Shown: positions 42,465-51,983, counted from the first letter of the stretch. The stretch is DNA of 64,000 nucleotides from an uncultured Bacteroidales bacterium (GCA_902760315.1 CACWFV010000016.1:1-64000); one strand, 5' to 3'. Numbers and translations: made by a program. Notes: generated by a model from the letters alone, not told the origin.

Positions 42465-44126
42465 ATGGATAAAGTACTGATTTACCAGGTGCTTACACGT
42501 CTTTTCGGCAATCGTAACCTCTCCCGTGTGGAGAATGGCACGATTGCCGAAAACGGTTGTGGAAAGATGGCCGACTTTACGCCTAAGGTGTTAAAGAACA
42601 TTGCTTCGATGGGAATGACTCACGTTTGGTACACGGGCATCATTCGCCACGCTACGCAGACAGACTATACTGCTTATGGCATACCACGCCAGCACCCGGC
42701 CATTGTTAAAGGAAAGGCCGGTTCGCCCTATGCCATTACCGACTATTACGATGTTGACCCAGACCTGGCCGTCAATGTTGAGGGGCGTATGTCAGAGTTT
42801 GAGCAACTGGTGGAGCGTACGCACGCCGCAGGTCTGAAGGTAATCATCGACTTTGTGCCGAACCACGTAGCCCGTCAGTATCACTCTATCTGTAAACCTG
42901 ACGGCGTGGAGGATCTTGGTGCCGGCGACAACCAGCAGCACGGTTTCGACCCGCAGAACAATTTCTACTATTGTCCGGGTGAACGTTTTGCGCCGTACTT
43001 TGACCTGTATCAGGGTGAAGAGGAACCGTATATAGAGGAGCCCGCCAAGGCTACCGGTAACGACCACTTTGACTGTGCACCCTCGAAAACCGATTGGTAT
43101 GAAACGGTGAAACTGAACTATGGTGTAGACTACTACGCTGGCTGTATCGGCTACTTTGACCCCATTCCGGATACTTGGTATAAAATGACCGAAGTGCTGC
43201 TCTTTTGGGCCTCGAAAGGCGTGGATGCCTTCCGCTGTGACATGGCAGAGATGGTGCCTGCTGAATTCTGGCGATTTGCTACCAAGTCGGTGCGCGAGGA
43301 CTATCCCGACATCAAGTTCATCGGAGAGGTTTATAACCCTTATGACTACCGGCGCTATCTGCTGAATGGATTCGACTGGCTCTACGATAAGGTGGGCATG
43401 TATGACACCATGCGTAGCGTCATTTGCCATCATGCTCCAACATCTGCCATCAGCAATGCCTGGAAGCAGACTGATGACATTCGCGATCACATGCTCTACT
43501 TTCTGGAAAACCATGACGAACAGCGCATTGGCAGTGACTTCTTTGCTGCTGACGGAAAGAAAGGTGTGCCGGCCATGATTGCTTCGGTGCTGATGCAGCA
43601 AAATCCCTACATGCTTTATGCCGGTGAAGAATATGGCGAGCGGGGCATGGACCGTGAGGGTTTCAGCGGACACGACGGACGTACTACCATTTTCGACTAT
43701 TGGAGCCTGGACACGCTATGCAGGGCTGTCTCCAACCAGCTGACTCTGGAGGAAAAGCAACTCTTCGACATACATAAGAAGACCTTCCAAATAGCCCGCA
43801 AGGAGAAGGCCGTCAGCGAGGGGCTGTTCTTTGACCTGATGTATGTGAATGGTCACTTGGAACGTCAGTATGCCTTCCTGCGCAAAGCCGGCAATGACCT
43901 GTTGCTGGTTGTTTGCAACTTTGAAGACCACGATGTCGATATAGACGTCTGCTTACCTGCCCACGCTTTTGACTATTTGCAGTTGAAGGAAGCACCGGCC
44001 ATGGCTACCGACCTGCTGACGAAGGAAAAACAGTCGTTCATGCTGCGCAAGGATACCATGCTGCGTATGGAAATTAATGCGCACAGCGGCAGGGTATGGA
44101 AGTTGAAATTGGTAAATGATAAATAA
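42465..44126 (+). CDS. GH13 alpha-amylase-family protein, cytoplasmic
   Basis: 553 residues from MDKVLIYQVLTRLFG; the longer frame runs into fabD and was not used. There is no signal peptide. The GH13 regions are clear: VIIDFVPNHVAR (region I), VDAFRCDMAEMVP with nucleophile Asp (about 259), KFIGEVY with acid/base Glu (about 287) and FLENHDEQR (about 350). A C-terminal beta domain begins near 450. It should cleave or rearrange alpha-glucans inside the cell, for example glycogen or malto-oligosaccharides; the exact specificity is not readable. A TIM-barrel insert between regions I and II (about 140-230) is longer than in simple amylases. Confidence 0.87.
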   Translation: MDKVLIYQVLTRLFGNRNLSRVENGTIAENGCGKMADFTPKVLKNIASMGMTHVWYTGIIRHATQTDYTAYGIPRQHPAIVKGKAGSPYAITDYYDVDPDLAVNVEGRMSEFEQLVERTHAAGLKVIIDFVPNHVARQYHSICKPDGVEDLGAGDNQQHGFDPQNNFYYCPGERFAPYFDLYQGEEEPYIEEPAKATGNDHFDCAPSKTDWYETVKLNYGVDYYAGCIGYFDPIPDTWYKMTEVLLFWASKGVDAFRCDMAEMVPAEFWRFATKSVREDYPDIKFIGEVYNPYDYRRYLLNGFDWLYDKVGMYDTMRSVICHHAPTSAISNAWKQTDDIRDHMLYFLENHDEQRIGSDFFAADGKKGVPAMIASVLMQQNPYMLYAGEEYGERGMDREGFSGHDGRTTIFDYWSLDTLCRAVSNQLTLEEKQLFDIHKKTFQIARKEKAVSEGLFFDLMYVNGHLERQYAFLRKAGNDLLLVVCNFEDHDVDIDVCLPAHAFDYLQLKEAPAMATDLLTKEKQSFMLRKDTMLRMEINAHSGRVWKLKLVNDK

Positions 44127-44144
44127 CAAACAACAGTTAAGGAA

Positions 44145-44609
44145 ATGGAGGACTATCAGTTTAACGAACACAACAAAGAAGAGTTTCCGCCAGCTCACAC
44201 AGCCGAACATCTGCTGAACCAGGTTATGGTACGCATGTTTGGTTGTGAGCGCTCCTTCAATGCCCATATCGAGCGAAAGAAGAGCAAGATGAGTTTCCAC
44301 GTGGACTACAAACCCACTCGACAAGAGGAAAAAGAGATAGAGCGCGAGATGCAACGACTGATAGAGGCCGATCTGCCCGTCAGTTTCGAGGTGGTGCCCT
44401 TGAGTGAGGTGCCTGAAAGTGTGCGCATTGATCGTCTGCCTGAGGGCGTAAGTGACAGCATCCGTTTGGTACGTATTGGCGATTACGATGTCTGTCCGTG
44501 TATAGGACGGCATGTGCGCTCAACGTCTCAGATAGGGCGCTTTGAGATGTTGGGAACCAATTGGGACGAACATGAACGCTCGTTCCGTATTCGCTTCAAG
44601 ATAGTCTGA
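44145..44609 (+). CDS. AlaX-like tRNA-editing domain protein
   Basis: 154 residues. HTAEHLLNQVMVRMFG gives the HxxxH zinc pair of the alanyl/threonyl-tRNA second additional domain, and DYDVCPCIGRHVRSTSQIGRFEML supplies the C and H of the other half-site. The protein lacks the aminoacylation part, so it is a free-standing editing-type protein that would hydrolyse mischarged tRNA-Ala. Its N-terminus is short, without the beta-barrel of AlaX-M. It follows the GH13 gene by 18 nt. Confidence 0.8.
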   Translation: MEDYQFNEHNKEEFPPAHTAEHLLNQVMVRMFGCERSFNAHIERKKSKMSFHVDYKPTRQEEKEIEREMQRLIEADLPVSFEVVPLSEVPESVRIDRLPEGVSDSIRLVRIGDYDVCPCIGRHVRSTSQIGRFEMLGTNWDEHERSFRIRFKIV

Positions 44610-44621
44610 CCACGGCTTGGC

Positions 44622-45683
44622 TTAGTGGGCTATCTTCATGAAGATGGGGTAGTGGTCGGAATAGGTCATCTCCGTCTTGTAATAAGAGATGCCCTCTATG
44701 CTTTCTTCGTGGAATATATAATCAATGCGAACGGGCTTGTTCTGCATGCCGCGGTAGGTGTACATCCAGCCGGAGCCACACTCCTTGAAACCGTCAACCA
44801 TGTCGCCTTTCACTGTGTTATAGACAAAGGAGTAGGGGACGTCGTTGAGGTCACCGCAGAGAATGACGGGCTTGTCGGACTCTCGTTTCTCGTTGGCAAT
44901 GGTAATGGCCTGACCTGAGCGGAACATCATGCCCATCATATAGTTGCCGTAGATGGCATCGAACAGACGGTTGTTGTCTATTTCGTGGTTCTGCATCATC
45001 AGTTTTCCGGCCTTGTGGAGCGTACGGTTGATACCCGTTGTCTCCAGGTGGACATTGAATACGCGGTACTCTGTCCCGTTCACGTCGATGTCGGCCCACA
45101 TAGCACTATTGTTGGTCTCTTCAAAAAGGATTGTTTTGTTGGCGGTGATGGGGTAGCGGCTGTAGATGACCATGTCTTCACGCCCCGTCTGCATGTAGGG
45201 GAAGTATTCCTTGTAACTGTCAGAGTTCTTCTTGTCGCCACTGGTCTCGTTATACTCCTGCATGCAGAGGATGTCAACCTTCTGGCGGCGCATCTCGGCA
45301 AGAATGTCCTGAGCCATGAAACCAGAGGTTTCGCGTCCGAACATGGCTACGTTGTAGGATGCTATCTTCAGTCCGCTCTGAGTGTTTTCTTTAGGGTCAT
45401 CGAAGCGGAACTGGTACAAGGTACCGATGTAGGGAATGCAACACGCTATAGTCAGAATGGGAATAAGTGCCAGCAACCAGCGACGGCGTATCAGCCAATA
45501 GAGGAGCAGGACGCCGTTGGCTGCAATAAGCAGGGGAAGCATGTATACGCTGATGGCACGCGCTGCATTGCCAACAGGTGTGACATCGCCACCGAACAAA
45601 CCCACGAGGGTGAAGACACTTACCACCATCTGGATAACCAGAAACATGGTTGCTACATACTTATAAACGGCTAATTTTCCCAT
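44622..45683 (-). CDS. Membrane-anchored endonuclease/exonuclease/phosphatase family protein
   Basis: 353 residues. Three hydrophobic segments cover about 10-30, 40-60 and 65-90. The EEP domain follows, with SYNVAMFGRE, ILCMQEYNE (metal-binding Glu), FNVHLETTG, VILCGDLNDVPYS (Asp and Asn) and MTYSDHYPIFM (catalytic His). Members cleave phosphodiesters in nucleic acids or phospholipids; in Bacteroidota this membrane-anchored type is common but uncharacterised. The domain should face the periplasm or cytoplasm depending on topology, which I cannot fix. It converges with the AlaX-like gene (13 bp apart) and precedes the hybrid kinase on its 5' side. Confidence 0.85.
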   Translation of the reverse strand: MGKLAVYKYVATMFLVIQMVVSVFTLVGLFGGDVTPVGNAARAISVYMLPLLIAANGVLLLYWLIRRRWLLALIPILTIACCIPYIGTLYQFRFDDPKENTQSGLKIASYNVAMFGRETSGFMAQDILAEMRRQKVDILCMQEYNETSGDKKNSDSYKEYFPYMQTGREDMVIYSRYPITANKTILFEETNNSAMWADIDVNGTEYRVFNVHLETTGINRTLHKAGKLMMQNHEIDNNRLFDAIYGNYMMGMMFRSGQAITIANEKRESDKPVILCGDLNDVPYSFVYNTVKGDMVDGFKECGSGWMYTYRGMQNKPVRIDYIFHEESIEGISYYKTEMTYSDHYPIFMKIAH

Positions 45684-45699
45684 ATAACGTGTGGTGTAG

Positions 45700-46950
45700 T
45701 TATTGTTTTACATACTTCTGTACGATGTCCAACAGGTCTTCAACACGGAACGGCTTAGCCAGGAACTCGTCGCAGCCTGCAGCCTTGGCTTCGCGGATGT
45801 TCTCGTCGAAGGCATAGGCACTCAGGGCTACAATGGGAATGTCGTGGTTGACCTCCTTGATGATGCGCGTAGCATCGAGTCCGTTCATGTCCGGCATGCG
45901 GATGTCCATGAGAATCATGTCGGGGCGGTCGTCCTCGCAGAAGGTGACAGCCTCGATGCCGTTGACGGCACGTACCAGTCTGTAGCGTTTCTGCAACACG
46001 ATCTTTACCAGTTCGTAGTTGCTGTCTTCGTCTTCTGCTACAAGAATGAGCGGCGCGTTCTGCACGTCGGTCTTGGTGCTGACACGGATGGTGCGCGAAT
46101 TAGTGGTGGTGCGGCTGTTCTTGCTCATGCCGCCAATTGTCCCTTCGAAGGGTAGGGTGAAGGTGAAGGTAGAGCCTTGTCCCAATTTGCTGGTGACGTT
46201 GATGGAACCGTTCATCTTCTCGACGATAATCTTGCAGAGGGCAAGTCCTAGACCGTAGCCGTTTTGATTTTCGGCATCTCGCGACATATAGGTGTTGAAG
46301 ATGTGCTTGATGTCTTCCTCGGCAATGCCTGTACCGGTATCTGTCACGAAGAATTCCACCTCTTGACCGTCGTTGATGAGCCGGTAACCGTAGGTGATGC
46401 TACCTTGCGAGGTGTGCTTCAGTGCATTACTGATGAGGTTGGAAAATATCTGGGTAATGCGGTTGGCGTCTGTATTGAGCGTTACGTTCATCGTGGGGTT
46501 AGACCACAACAGACGTACATTGTCAGGACAGCGGAATTTGAAGATAAGCTGAATGTTCTTGCAGAGTTCGCTGAGGTCGGTCATACTCTTGTTGATGGTA
46601 ATTTCGCCTGCCTCAACACGTGAGAGATCAAGAATCTCGTTGATGAGCGCCAGCACACGGCCGTTGTTACTCTCAACAATCTCCATGTACTTCATGCGGT
46701 CTTCGGCAGAGTCGGTCTCGGCCATCACACGCGAGAAGCCCTCAATGGCGTTCAGAGGCGTACGAATCTCATGGCTCATGTTGGCGAGGAAAAGCGACTT
46801 CATACGACTAGCCTGTTCAGCTTTCTGAGCTTTTTCCTCATACTCGTTGAGACGTTTCTTCGCTGCGTCAAGTTCAGTTTGCGTAGACTGCAATTTGGCA
46901 TTAACTTCTGCTAACTTCTGCAGTAGCATCTCTTTTTCGTCCTGGTTCAT
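45700..46950 (-). CDS. Soluble hybrid histidine kinase with receiver domain
   Basis: 416 residues, no membrane segment and no recognised sensor domain. Residues 1-50 are a coiled coil. HisKA follows with the phospho-accepting H60 in ANMSHEIRTPLNAI, then HATPase (N-box QIFSNLISNALKHT about 167-180, G1 DTGTGIA, G2 GYGLGLAL), and a C-terminal receiver (LILVAEDEDS, phospho-acceptor D349 in MILMDIRMPD, Lys in AKPF). It probably senses a partner protein through the coiled coil and passes phosphate within the chain. No separate response regulator is adjacent. A TACCTTTG box on the minus strand (46977-46984) precedes it. Confidence 0.93.
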   Translation of the reverse strand: MNQDEKEMLLQKLAEVNAKLQSTQTELDAAKKRLNEYEEKAQKAEQASRMKSLFLANMSHEIRTPLNAIEGFSRVMAETDSAEDRMKYMEIVESNNGRVLALINEILDLSRVEAGEITINKSMTDLSELCKNIQLIFKFRCPDNVRLLWSNPTMNVTLNTDANRITQIFSNLISNALKHTSQGSITYGYRLINDGQEVEFFVTDTGTGIAEEDIKHIFNTYMSRDAENQNGYGLGLALCKIIVEKMNGSINVTSKLGQGSTFTFTLPFEGTIGGMSKNSRTTTNSRTIRVSTKTDVQNAPLILVAEDEDSNYELVKIVLQKRYRLVRAVNGIEAVTFCEDDRPDMILMDIRMPDMNGLDATRIIKEVNHDIPIVALSAYAFDENIREAKAAGCDEFLAKPFRVEDLLDIVQKYVKQ

Positions 46951-47025
46951 CTTTTACGAATTCGTATTATATCTTGCAAAGGTAATATAAATTCTTTAAA
47001 TGGCCATAATTTTTTTCTGTTTTTT

Positions 47026-48210
47026 TTATCCTCTTTTTGCTTTCTCCCATGTTCCAGTCCCCTGATGGGTTGCAAGATAACGCATTCCACGGAAGACGTT
47101 AATGTTCATAAAAAGGAAATAGTAAGCCACGTATAACAGTTTGTTCTTGCTGCCACGCTGTTCCAGGAGGTAGCCGCCAAGGGCGGCGAGATAGAACAGG
47201 AGTTGCAGTATCCCAATGATGGTATAAATCGTTCCGGCTTTTGCCATGACTAACGAGACGTTCAGCGGAATTAGGGCTATCAGGGCTATGGGGGTGACGG
47301 TCCATCTGAGTACCCGGTGTGACACAAATTGGAAGGCGACGGTGAGGTTGTTGAATGGATTCATCATGTTGCGCAACCACCATGAACTTTGTAGTCCGCC
47401 TGCTGCAATACGGCGTTTCCGCTTGGACTCTTCTTGCATATTTGCCGATCCGTATTCCATGGCATAAGCGTCTGAGGTATAAGCTATTTTGTAACCTTTT
47501 TCTACCAATTTCATGGACATGATGAAGTCGTCAAGCAGTGTGCTTTCCGGCATTGGTTGGTAAAGGTGTGTGCGGATGGCGTTTAGTTCGCCCGCAGCGC
47601 CCATGGTTGAATAGAGTTCGCTGTCAAGTCGCTTCAGTGTACTTTCGTATTTCCAATAGAGTCCTTCGCCCTCAGCGGCAACATCTCCCTGGCTGCGTGA
47701 CAACACGCGTTTCTCTCCGGCAACGCAGGCTACCTGCGGATTTTGCATGCAGCGAACTATTACGCGTAGTGCTTCACGGTTGACAAGTGTGTTGGCGTCG
47801 GTCATGACCGTGATGTCGCTATCCACCATCGACAAACCATGGTTCAAGGCTGCAGTCTTTCCGCGGCGCTCGGGAGTGTAGATGATCTTAACGTCAGGAT
47901 AATTCTTCAGCCGCTCGTTGGTCTGGTCGGTAGAACCGTCGGTAACCCAGACGACGTGGAGCCGCTCTTGGGGGTAGTCGAGTTGCCGGATGTTTTGCAT
48001 CTTCAAGTCTACTACATCCTGTTCGTTATAGGCACATACCATGAAAGCCACGGTGGGCAGTCGGTTGTCATCTGGCATGTCGGGCTGTTGAGGCTTGCCC
48101 TTGAAGAGCCGCTTGATGAGCACCAACAAATAGAGCAGTACACCATAGCCAATGTAGGTGTAGAAGCAAATGAAGAGGCATGTCCAAAAAAGTATCTTCA
48201 GTGTTGTCAT
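47026..48210 (-). CDS. Membrane glycosyltransferase, GT2 family
   Basis: 394 residues. One N-terminal membrane helix (about 5-32) precedes a GT-A domain: VAFMVCAYNEQ, VWVTDGSTDQT, DITVMTDANT (the DxD-like metal site) and STLLDDFIMSMKLVEKGYKIAY (the conserved ED-like acid pair). Four to five membrane helices follow (about 290-385). The layout is that of processive or poly-GlcNAc-synthase-like GT2 enzymes, but the QxxRW motif is altered to KRRIAAGG, so a single-sugar transferase is as likely. The product could be a surface polysaccharide. It has its own promoter and no glycan operon around it. Confidence 0.87.
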   Translation of the reverse strand: MTTLKILFWTCLFICFYTYIGYGVLLYLLVLIKRLFKGKPQQPDMPDDNRLPTVAFMVCAYNEQDVVDLKMQNIRQLDYPQERLHVVWVTDGSTDQTNERLKNYPDVKIIYTPERRGKTAALNHGLSMVDSDITVMTDANTLVNREALRVIVRCMQNPQVACVAGEKRVLSRSQGDVAAEGEGLYWKYESTLKRLDSELYSTMGAAGELNAIRTHLYQPMPESTLLDDFIMSMKLVEKGYKIAYTSDAYAMEYGSANMQEESKRKRRIAAGGLQSSWWLRNMMNPFNNLTVAFQFVSHRVLRWTVTPIALIALIPLNVSLVMAKAGTIYTIIGILQLLFYLAALGGYLLEQRGSKNKLLYVAYYFLFMNINVFRGMRYLATHQGTGTWEKAKRG

Positions 48211-48235
48211 GGCTATCGTGTCATTGATTATTGTG

Positions 48236-48267
48236 CAAAGATAAATAGAAATCTCCGAATCAGCAAA
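48236..48267 (-). promoter_or_regulatory. Promoter of the GT2 gene
   Basis: On the minus strand, TTTG (48264-48267), 20 nt, TATCTTTG (48236-48243). The -33 box falls in the loop of the adjacent terminator hairpin. Confidence 0.7.
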
Positions 48268-48284
48268 TGATTCGGAGATTTTTT
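48250..48284 (-). terminator. Hairpin after rng
   Basis: AATCTCCGAATCA pairs with TGATTCGGAGATT over a 5-nt loop. A T-run follows on the + strand, whereas on the minus strand, the direction of rng, the tail is TTCTATTTATC, so termination may be partial. Confidence 0.6.
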
Positions 48285-48309
48285 TAGTGTCGCATAAGGA
48301 TGTTAGTCC

Positions 48310-49887
48310 TTACGAGTTGGTTTCAATGTCTTCTTGCATGTCTATGAATTGGCGATCTTTGTCGTAGAATTCGTACTGCAGGAATGCTAACTTCTGGGAA
48401 GGCACTATGCGGATGCCCATGCCGTACTTCATTTGCCACTGGCGCTTCAGCGACCAGATGCCTTGGTTGATATAGGCTGCGACATAAGGGTGCACGTGCA
48501 GGCAGAATTTTCGAATGCCAATTTTGTTGACAAGGCTGTCAATCTTACTCTCTAACTGGTCGGTAAACAGGATAGACGACTTGATTTTGCCCTTGCCGAA
48601 GCATGTGGGGCAGGTTTCCTCTACATTGACATCCATGGCCGGACGCACGCGTTGTCGGGTTATTTGCATGAGTCCGAACTTTGATAGTGGCAGGATGTTG
48701 TGGCGTGCTCTGTCTTTCTGCATGTTCTTGCACATGCGTTCATAGAGTAGCTGACGGTCTTCCGCAAGATTCATGTCGATGAAGTCTACTACAATGATGC
48801 CGCCCATATCCCTGAGACGTAGCTGGCGGGCCAATTCGTCGGCAGCGCCGAGGTTGACTTCCAATGCGTTTTGCTCTTGACCGTTTTCTGAGCGAGTGCG
48901 ATTTCCGGAGTTGACGTCTACTACGTGCATGGCCTCAGTGGACTGGATAATGAGATAGGCTCCGCGCTTGTAGTTCACCGTCTTTCCAAAGCTGGACTTG
49001 ATTTGCTTGGTGACGTTGAAATTGTCGAAGATGGGCACTGTGCCATTGTAGAGTTTCACAATGTCCTTCTTCTCAGGAGCTATCAATGAGACGTAGTCCT
49101 TTACCTGACCCATAATCTCGGCATCGTTGACGTAGATGCCATCGTATGTGGGGTCAAAAAGGTCGCGTAGCAAGGCCACGGCACGGCCTGTCTCCTCGAA
49201 GCACAGCTGGGGTGTCTTGATGGCTTTCTGAGCCTTGGTAATCATGTCTTCCCAACGCTTTAGCAGCGTCTTTAGCTCGCTGTCCAACTCTGCGACGCGT
49301 TTGCCTTCGGCTGATGTGCGGACAATGACGCCGAAGTTCTTGGGACGAATGCTCTGGACCAACTGTTTCAGACGAGCTCTCTCCTCGCTTTTTTTGATTT
49401 TTGACGAAACCGATACTTTATCTCCAAAAGGTATGAGAACTATGTAGCGTCCTGCAAAACTGATGTCGCACGACAGGCGGGGACCTTTGGTGTTAATGGG
49501 CTCCTTGACAACCTGTACCAAAATTTCCTGGCCTTGCTTCAGCATAGTTATGCTACCATCTTTTGGCAGGTCGGGCTGGCGGGTCGCTTTCTGGATGGGA
49601 TAAAGTTTCTTCTTGTCGCTTTGTACCTGTTTAAGGTATTTTTCGTAAGAGCTGTATTGAGTGCCTAAGTCAAGATAGTGCAAGAAAGCATCGCGCTCAG
49701 AACCTACGTCAACGAAGCAGGCATTGAGGCCGGGCATCAGTTTGCGTACCTTGCCCAGATAGATGTTGCCTACGGAATAACTGGCCTCCTGGCGCTTCTC
49801 GTTTTGGTATTCTACCAGATTCTTGTCTTCGAGCAGTGCGATGGAGATTTCTTTCGGCTGGACATCGATAATTACTTCACTTGTCAT
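48310..49887 (-). CDS. rng: Ribonuclease G/E family endoribonuclease
   Basis: 525 residues. The N-terminal S1-like domain has SYSVGNIYLGKVRKLMPGLNACFVDVG with an insert (about 70-125). The RNase H-like and DNase I-like catalytic parts follow; GGIIVVDFIDM and LYERMCKN carry the magnesium-binding aspartates. The zinc-link CPTCFGKGKI (about 428-437) joins the dimer. It lacks the long disordered tail of RNase E, so it is of RNase G type. It processes rRNA 5' ends and helps mRNA decay. In many Bacteroidota it follows an HU gene, as here, and the 29-residue COX24-like gene lies between them. Confidence 0.94.
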   Translation of the reverse strand: MTSEVIIDVQPKEISIALLEDKNLVEYQNEKRQEASYSVGNIYLGKVRKLMPGLNACFVDVGSERDAFLHYLDLGTQYSSYEKYLKQVQSDKKKLYPIQKATRQPDLPKDGSITMLKQGQEILVQVVKEPINTKGPRLSCDISFAGRYIVLIPFGDKVSVSSKIKKSEERARLKQLVQSIRPKNFGVIVRTSAEGKRVAELDSELKTLLKRWEDMITKAQKAIKTPQLCFEETGRAVALLRDLFDPTYDGIYVNDAEIMGQVKDYVSLIAPEKKDIVKLYNGTVPIFDNFNVTKQIKSSFGKTVNYKRGAYLIIQSTEAMHVVDVNSGNRTRSENGQEQNALEVNLGAADELARQLRLRDMGGIIVVDFIDMNLAEDRQLLYERMCKNMQKDRARHNILPLSKFGLMQITRQRVRPAMDVNVEETCPTCFGKGKIKSSILFTDQLESKIDSLVNKIGIRKFCLHVHPYVAAYINQGIWSLKRQWQMKYGMGIRIVPSQKLAFLQYEFYDKDRQFIDMQEDIETNS

Positions 49888-49916
49888 TCTCTTGTCGTTT
49901 AATGTACTTCTTACAG

Positions 49917-49962
49917 AAAAGGAGTGCTCCTCCGAACGGTTGTTCTCGGTCGCACTCCTTTC
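49917..49962 (-). terminator. Terminator of the HU operon
   Basis: AAAGGAGTGC at 49918-49927 pairs with GCACTCCTTT at 49952-49961, with a 24-nt loop that can fold further. T-rich sequence follows on the minus strand. Confidence 0.7.
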
Positions 49963-49987
49963 ATTCTTCTCTTGTTTGCGTCAAAGC

Positions 49988-50077
49988 TTACTTGCTCTTA
50001 TGACGATTCTTGCGCAGTCTCTTCTTACGCTTGTGAGTGGCCATCTTGTGACCCTTTTTTTTCTTTCCGTTTGGCAT
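49988..50077 (-). CDS. 29-residue AURKAIP1/COX24-domain basic protein
   Basis: This tiny gene encodes 29 residues, beginning MPNGKKKKGHKMATHKRKKR and ending KNRHKSK; more than half are Lys, Arg or His. It matches the very short, highly conserved Bacteroidota protein annotated as AURKAIP1/COX24-domain, related to the tail of the mitochondrial small-subunit protein mS38. A ribosomal role is therefore likely. It lies 33 bp after the HU gene on the same strand and ahead of rng, the usual neighbourhood. Confidence 0.85.
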   Translation of the reverse strand: MPNGKKKKGHKMATHKRKKRLRKNRHKSK

Positions 50078-50110
50078 AATACTAAAATATTTAAATATTT
50101 GAATGTTAAG

Positions 50111-50386
50111 TTATTGCATCTTAGCGATAAAACTCTTTGCTGGCTTAAAGGCAGGAATGTCGTGAGCCTCTATGACCAACGTAGTGTTCTTGGAAATATT
50201 GCGTGCAGTCTTCTTGGCACGGTGCTTAATGGTGAACGTGCCAAAACCGCGCAGATAGACATTGTCCTTGCGTACTGCCATACAATTACGGATTTCTTCC
50301 ATGAAAGCTTCTACTGTAGCGGCTACATCCTTCTTCGGAAGGCCGGTATCTTCAGCGATTTTGTTGATGATTTCTGCTTTTGTCAT
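50111..50386 (-). CDS. HU/IHF-family DNA-binding protein
   Basis: 91 residues. MTKAEIINKIAEDTGLPKKDVAATVEAFMEEIRNCMAVRKDNVYLRGFGTFTIKHRAKKTARNI is a full HU fold with the helical dimerisation part and the beta-arm (about 50-75). The tail IPAFKPAKSFIAKMQ closes the domain. It bends and compacts DNA. A TAACTTTG box on the minus strand (50422-50429) is its promoter. The COX24-like gene and rng lie downstream on the same strand. Confidence 0.94.
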   Translation of the reverse strand: MTKAEIINKIAEDTGLPKKDVAATVEAFMEEIRNCMAVRKDNVYLRGFGTFTIKHRAKKTARNISKNTTLVIEAHDIPAFKPAKSFIAKMQ

Positions 50387-50546
50387 CTCTGTATTTACTT
50401 ATGCGTTTGTTTTTCGGACTGCAAAGTTACTGTTTTTCAGTCTAATATGGAAATTTTCTACTAACTTTTTTTCAAAAAACTTCTTTTTTCCATATCAAAG
50501 CCATATATTTTTCGTAACTTTGCACCCAAATAGTAGGTATTAAGAT

Positions 50547-51983
50547 ATGAAACAGACAAAGATTGTTGCTTCGGTCAGTGACCGTCGCTGTGATGTGGAT
50601 TTTATACGTCAACTCTATAATGCTGGTGTAAACGTCGTCAGGATGAATACGGCTCATGCGTCAGAAGAAGGGTTGAAGAGTATAATAAGGAACGTGCGCG
50701 CTGTAAGCCGGCATATTGGAATCTTGATTGACACCAAGGGACCGGAGGTGCGTACCACTGGTTGCGACGCTCCCATTGAGTATAAAACGGGCGATGTCGT
50801 CAAACTCTTTGGCCGTCCTGATATTGAAACCACACATGACATTATTAATCTCTCGTATGAGAATTTTGCCGCTGACATTCAGGAGGGTGACCATGTGCTC
50901 TTTGATGACGGTGCTTTGGACATGCTGGTCATTGGCGTAAACGGACCGGCCGTCATCGTTCAAGTGCAGAACGACGGTGTACTTGGATCGCATAAAAGCG
51001 TCAATGTGCCAGGGCGACATATTGCCTTGCCTGCTTTGACCGCCAAAGACCGAAAGAACATCATGTTGGCTATCGAACAGGATATAGATTTCATTGCCCA
51101 TAGTTTTGTCCGTTCAGCAGCCGATGTGCGTGCTGTCCAGGCCATCCTGGACGCGTTCAACTCCGATATAAAAATCATTTCAAAGATAGAAAATCAAGAG
51201 GGTGTTGACAATATTGATGAGATTATCGACGCATCTTATGGCATTATGATTGCCCGTGGTGATTTGGGTATTGAGGTGCCTATTGAACATATTCCGGGAA
51301 TCCAACGTAAAATTATACGCAAGTGTGTTGAAAAGAAAAAACCTGTCATTGTGGCCACCCAAATGCTGCATACAATGATTAATAATCCTCGTCCCACACG
51401 TGCTGAAGTTACTGATATTGCCAATGCCGTCTACTCCAGTACCGATGCCCTGATGCTTTCTGGCGAGACGGCCAGCGGAAAATATCCGATTGAGGCTGTC
51501 AGGACTATGGCAGCTATTGCAGAGCAAGCAGAACTAGATCGCATGCAGCACACGCTGGTTGCTCCCTTGGCTCCCAACTGTGATATTCGCGACTTTATGG
51601 CTCATGCAGCTATCGAGGCTACAGAGAAGTTAGGGGTTAAGGGCATAATTACCGATTCTACCACCGGTATTACTGCCCGTGCTTTGGCAGCTTTTCGCGG
51701 TCCACACCCAGTGTTAGCCATCTGTTATACTGATAAGCTACAACGACTACTCAACCTTTCTTATGGTGTTATTCCTGTCTATCAGAAAGACCACATAGAC
51801 TCAGAACGGTTATTCTTGGCAGCAGTCCGCATGCTACGTCAGAAAGGCTACGTCGCCCTAGACGATAAAATAGCTTACCTTAGTGGTAATGTCGGTGCTG
51901 GTGGAGCTACTAAGTTCTTGGAAATCAATATGGTCAAGGAGGTGTTCGACCAGAGCTACCAGTTCCATTTGCCAAAGATATAA
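50547..51983 (+). CDS. pyk: Pyruvate kinase
   Basis: 478 residues, complete. The TIM barrel has TKIVASVSD, VNVVRMNTAHAS, LIDTKGPEVRTTG, DIDFIAHSFVRSAADV, IISKIENQEGVDNIDEII (catalytic Lys) and GIMIARGDLGIEVP. The B domain is at about 70-165 and the C-terminal regulatory domain runs from about 340. MLSGETASGKYP is the usual end of the barrel. It converts phosphoenolpyruvate and ADP to pyruvate and ATP. A TAACTTTG box at 50515-50522 lies 24 nt before the ATG, and a strong terminator follows the gene. Confidence 0.97.
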   Translation: MKQTKIVASVSDRRCDVDFIRQLYNAGVNVVRMNTAHASEEGLKSIIRNVRAVSRHIGILIDTKGPEVRTTGCDAPIEYKTGDVVKLFGRPDIETTHDIINLSYENFAADIQEGDHVLFDDGALDMLVIGVNGPAVIVQVQNDGVLGSHKSVNVPGRHIALPALTAKDRKNIMLAIEQDIDFIAHSFVRSAADVRAVQAILDAFNSDIKIISKIENQEGVDNIDEIIDASYGIMIARGDLGIEVPIEHIPGIQRKIIRKCVEKKKPVIVATQMLHTMINNPRPTRAEVTDIANAVYSSTDALMLSGETASGKYPIEAVRTMAAIAEQAELDRMQHTLVAPLAPNCDIRDFMAHAAIEATEKLGVKGIITDSTTGITARALAAFRGPHPVLAICYTDKLQRLLNLSYGVIPVYQKDHIDSERLFLAAVRMLRQKGYVALDDKIAYLSGNVGAGGATKFLEINMVKEVFDQSYQFHLPKI

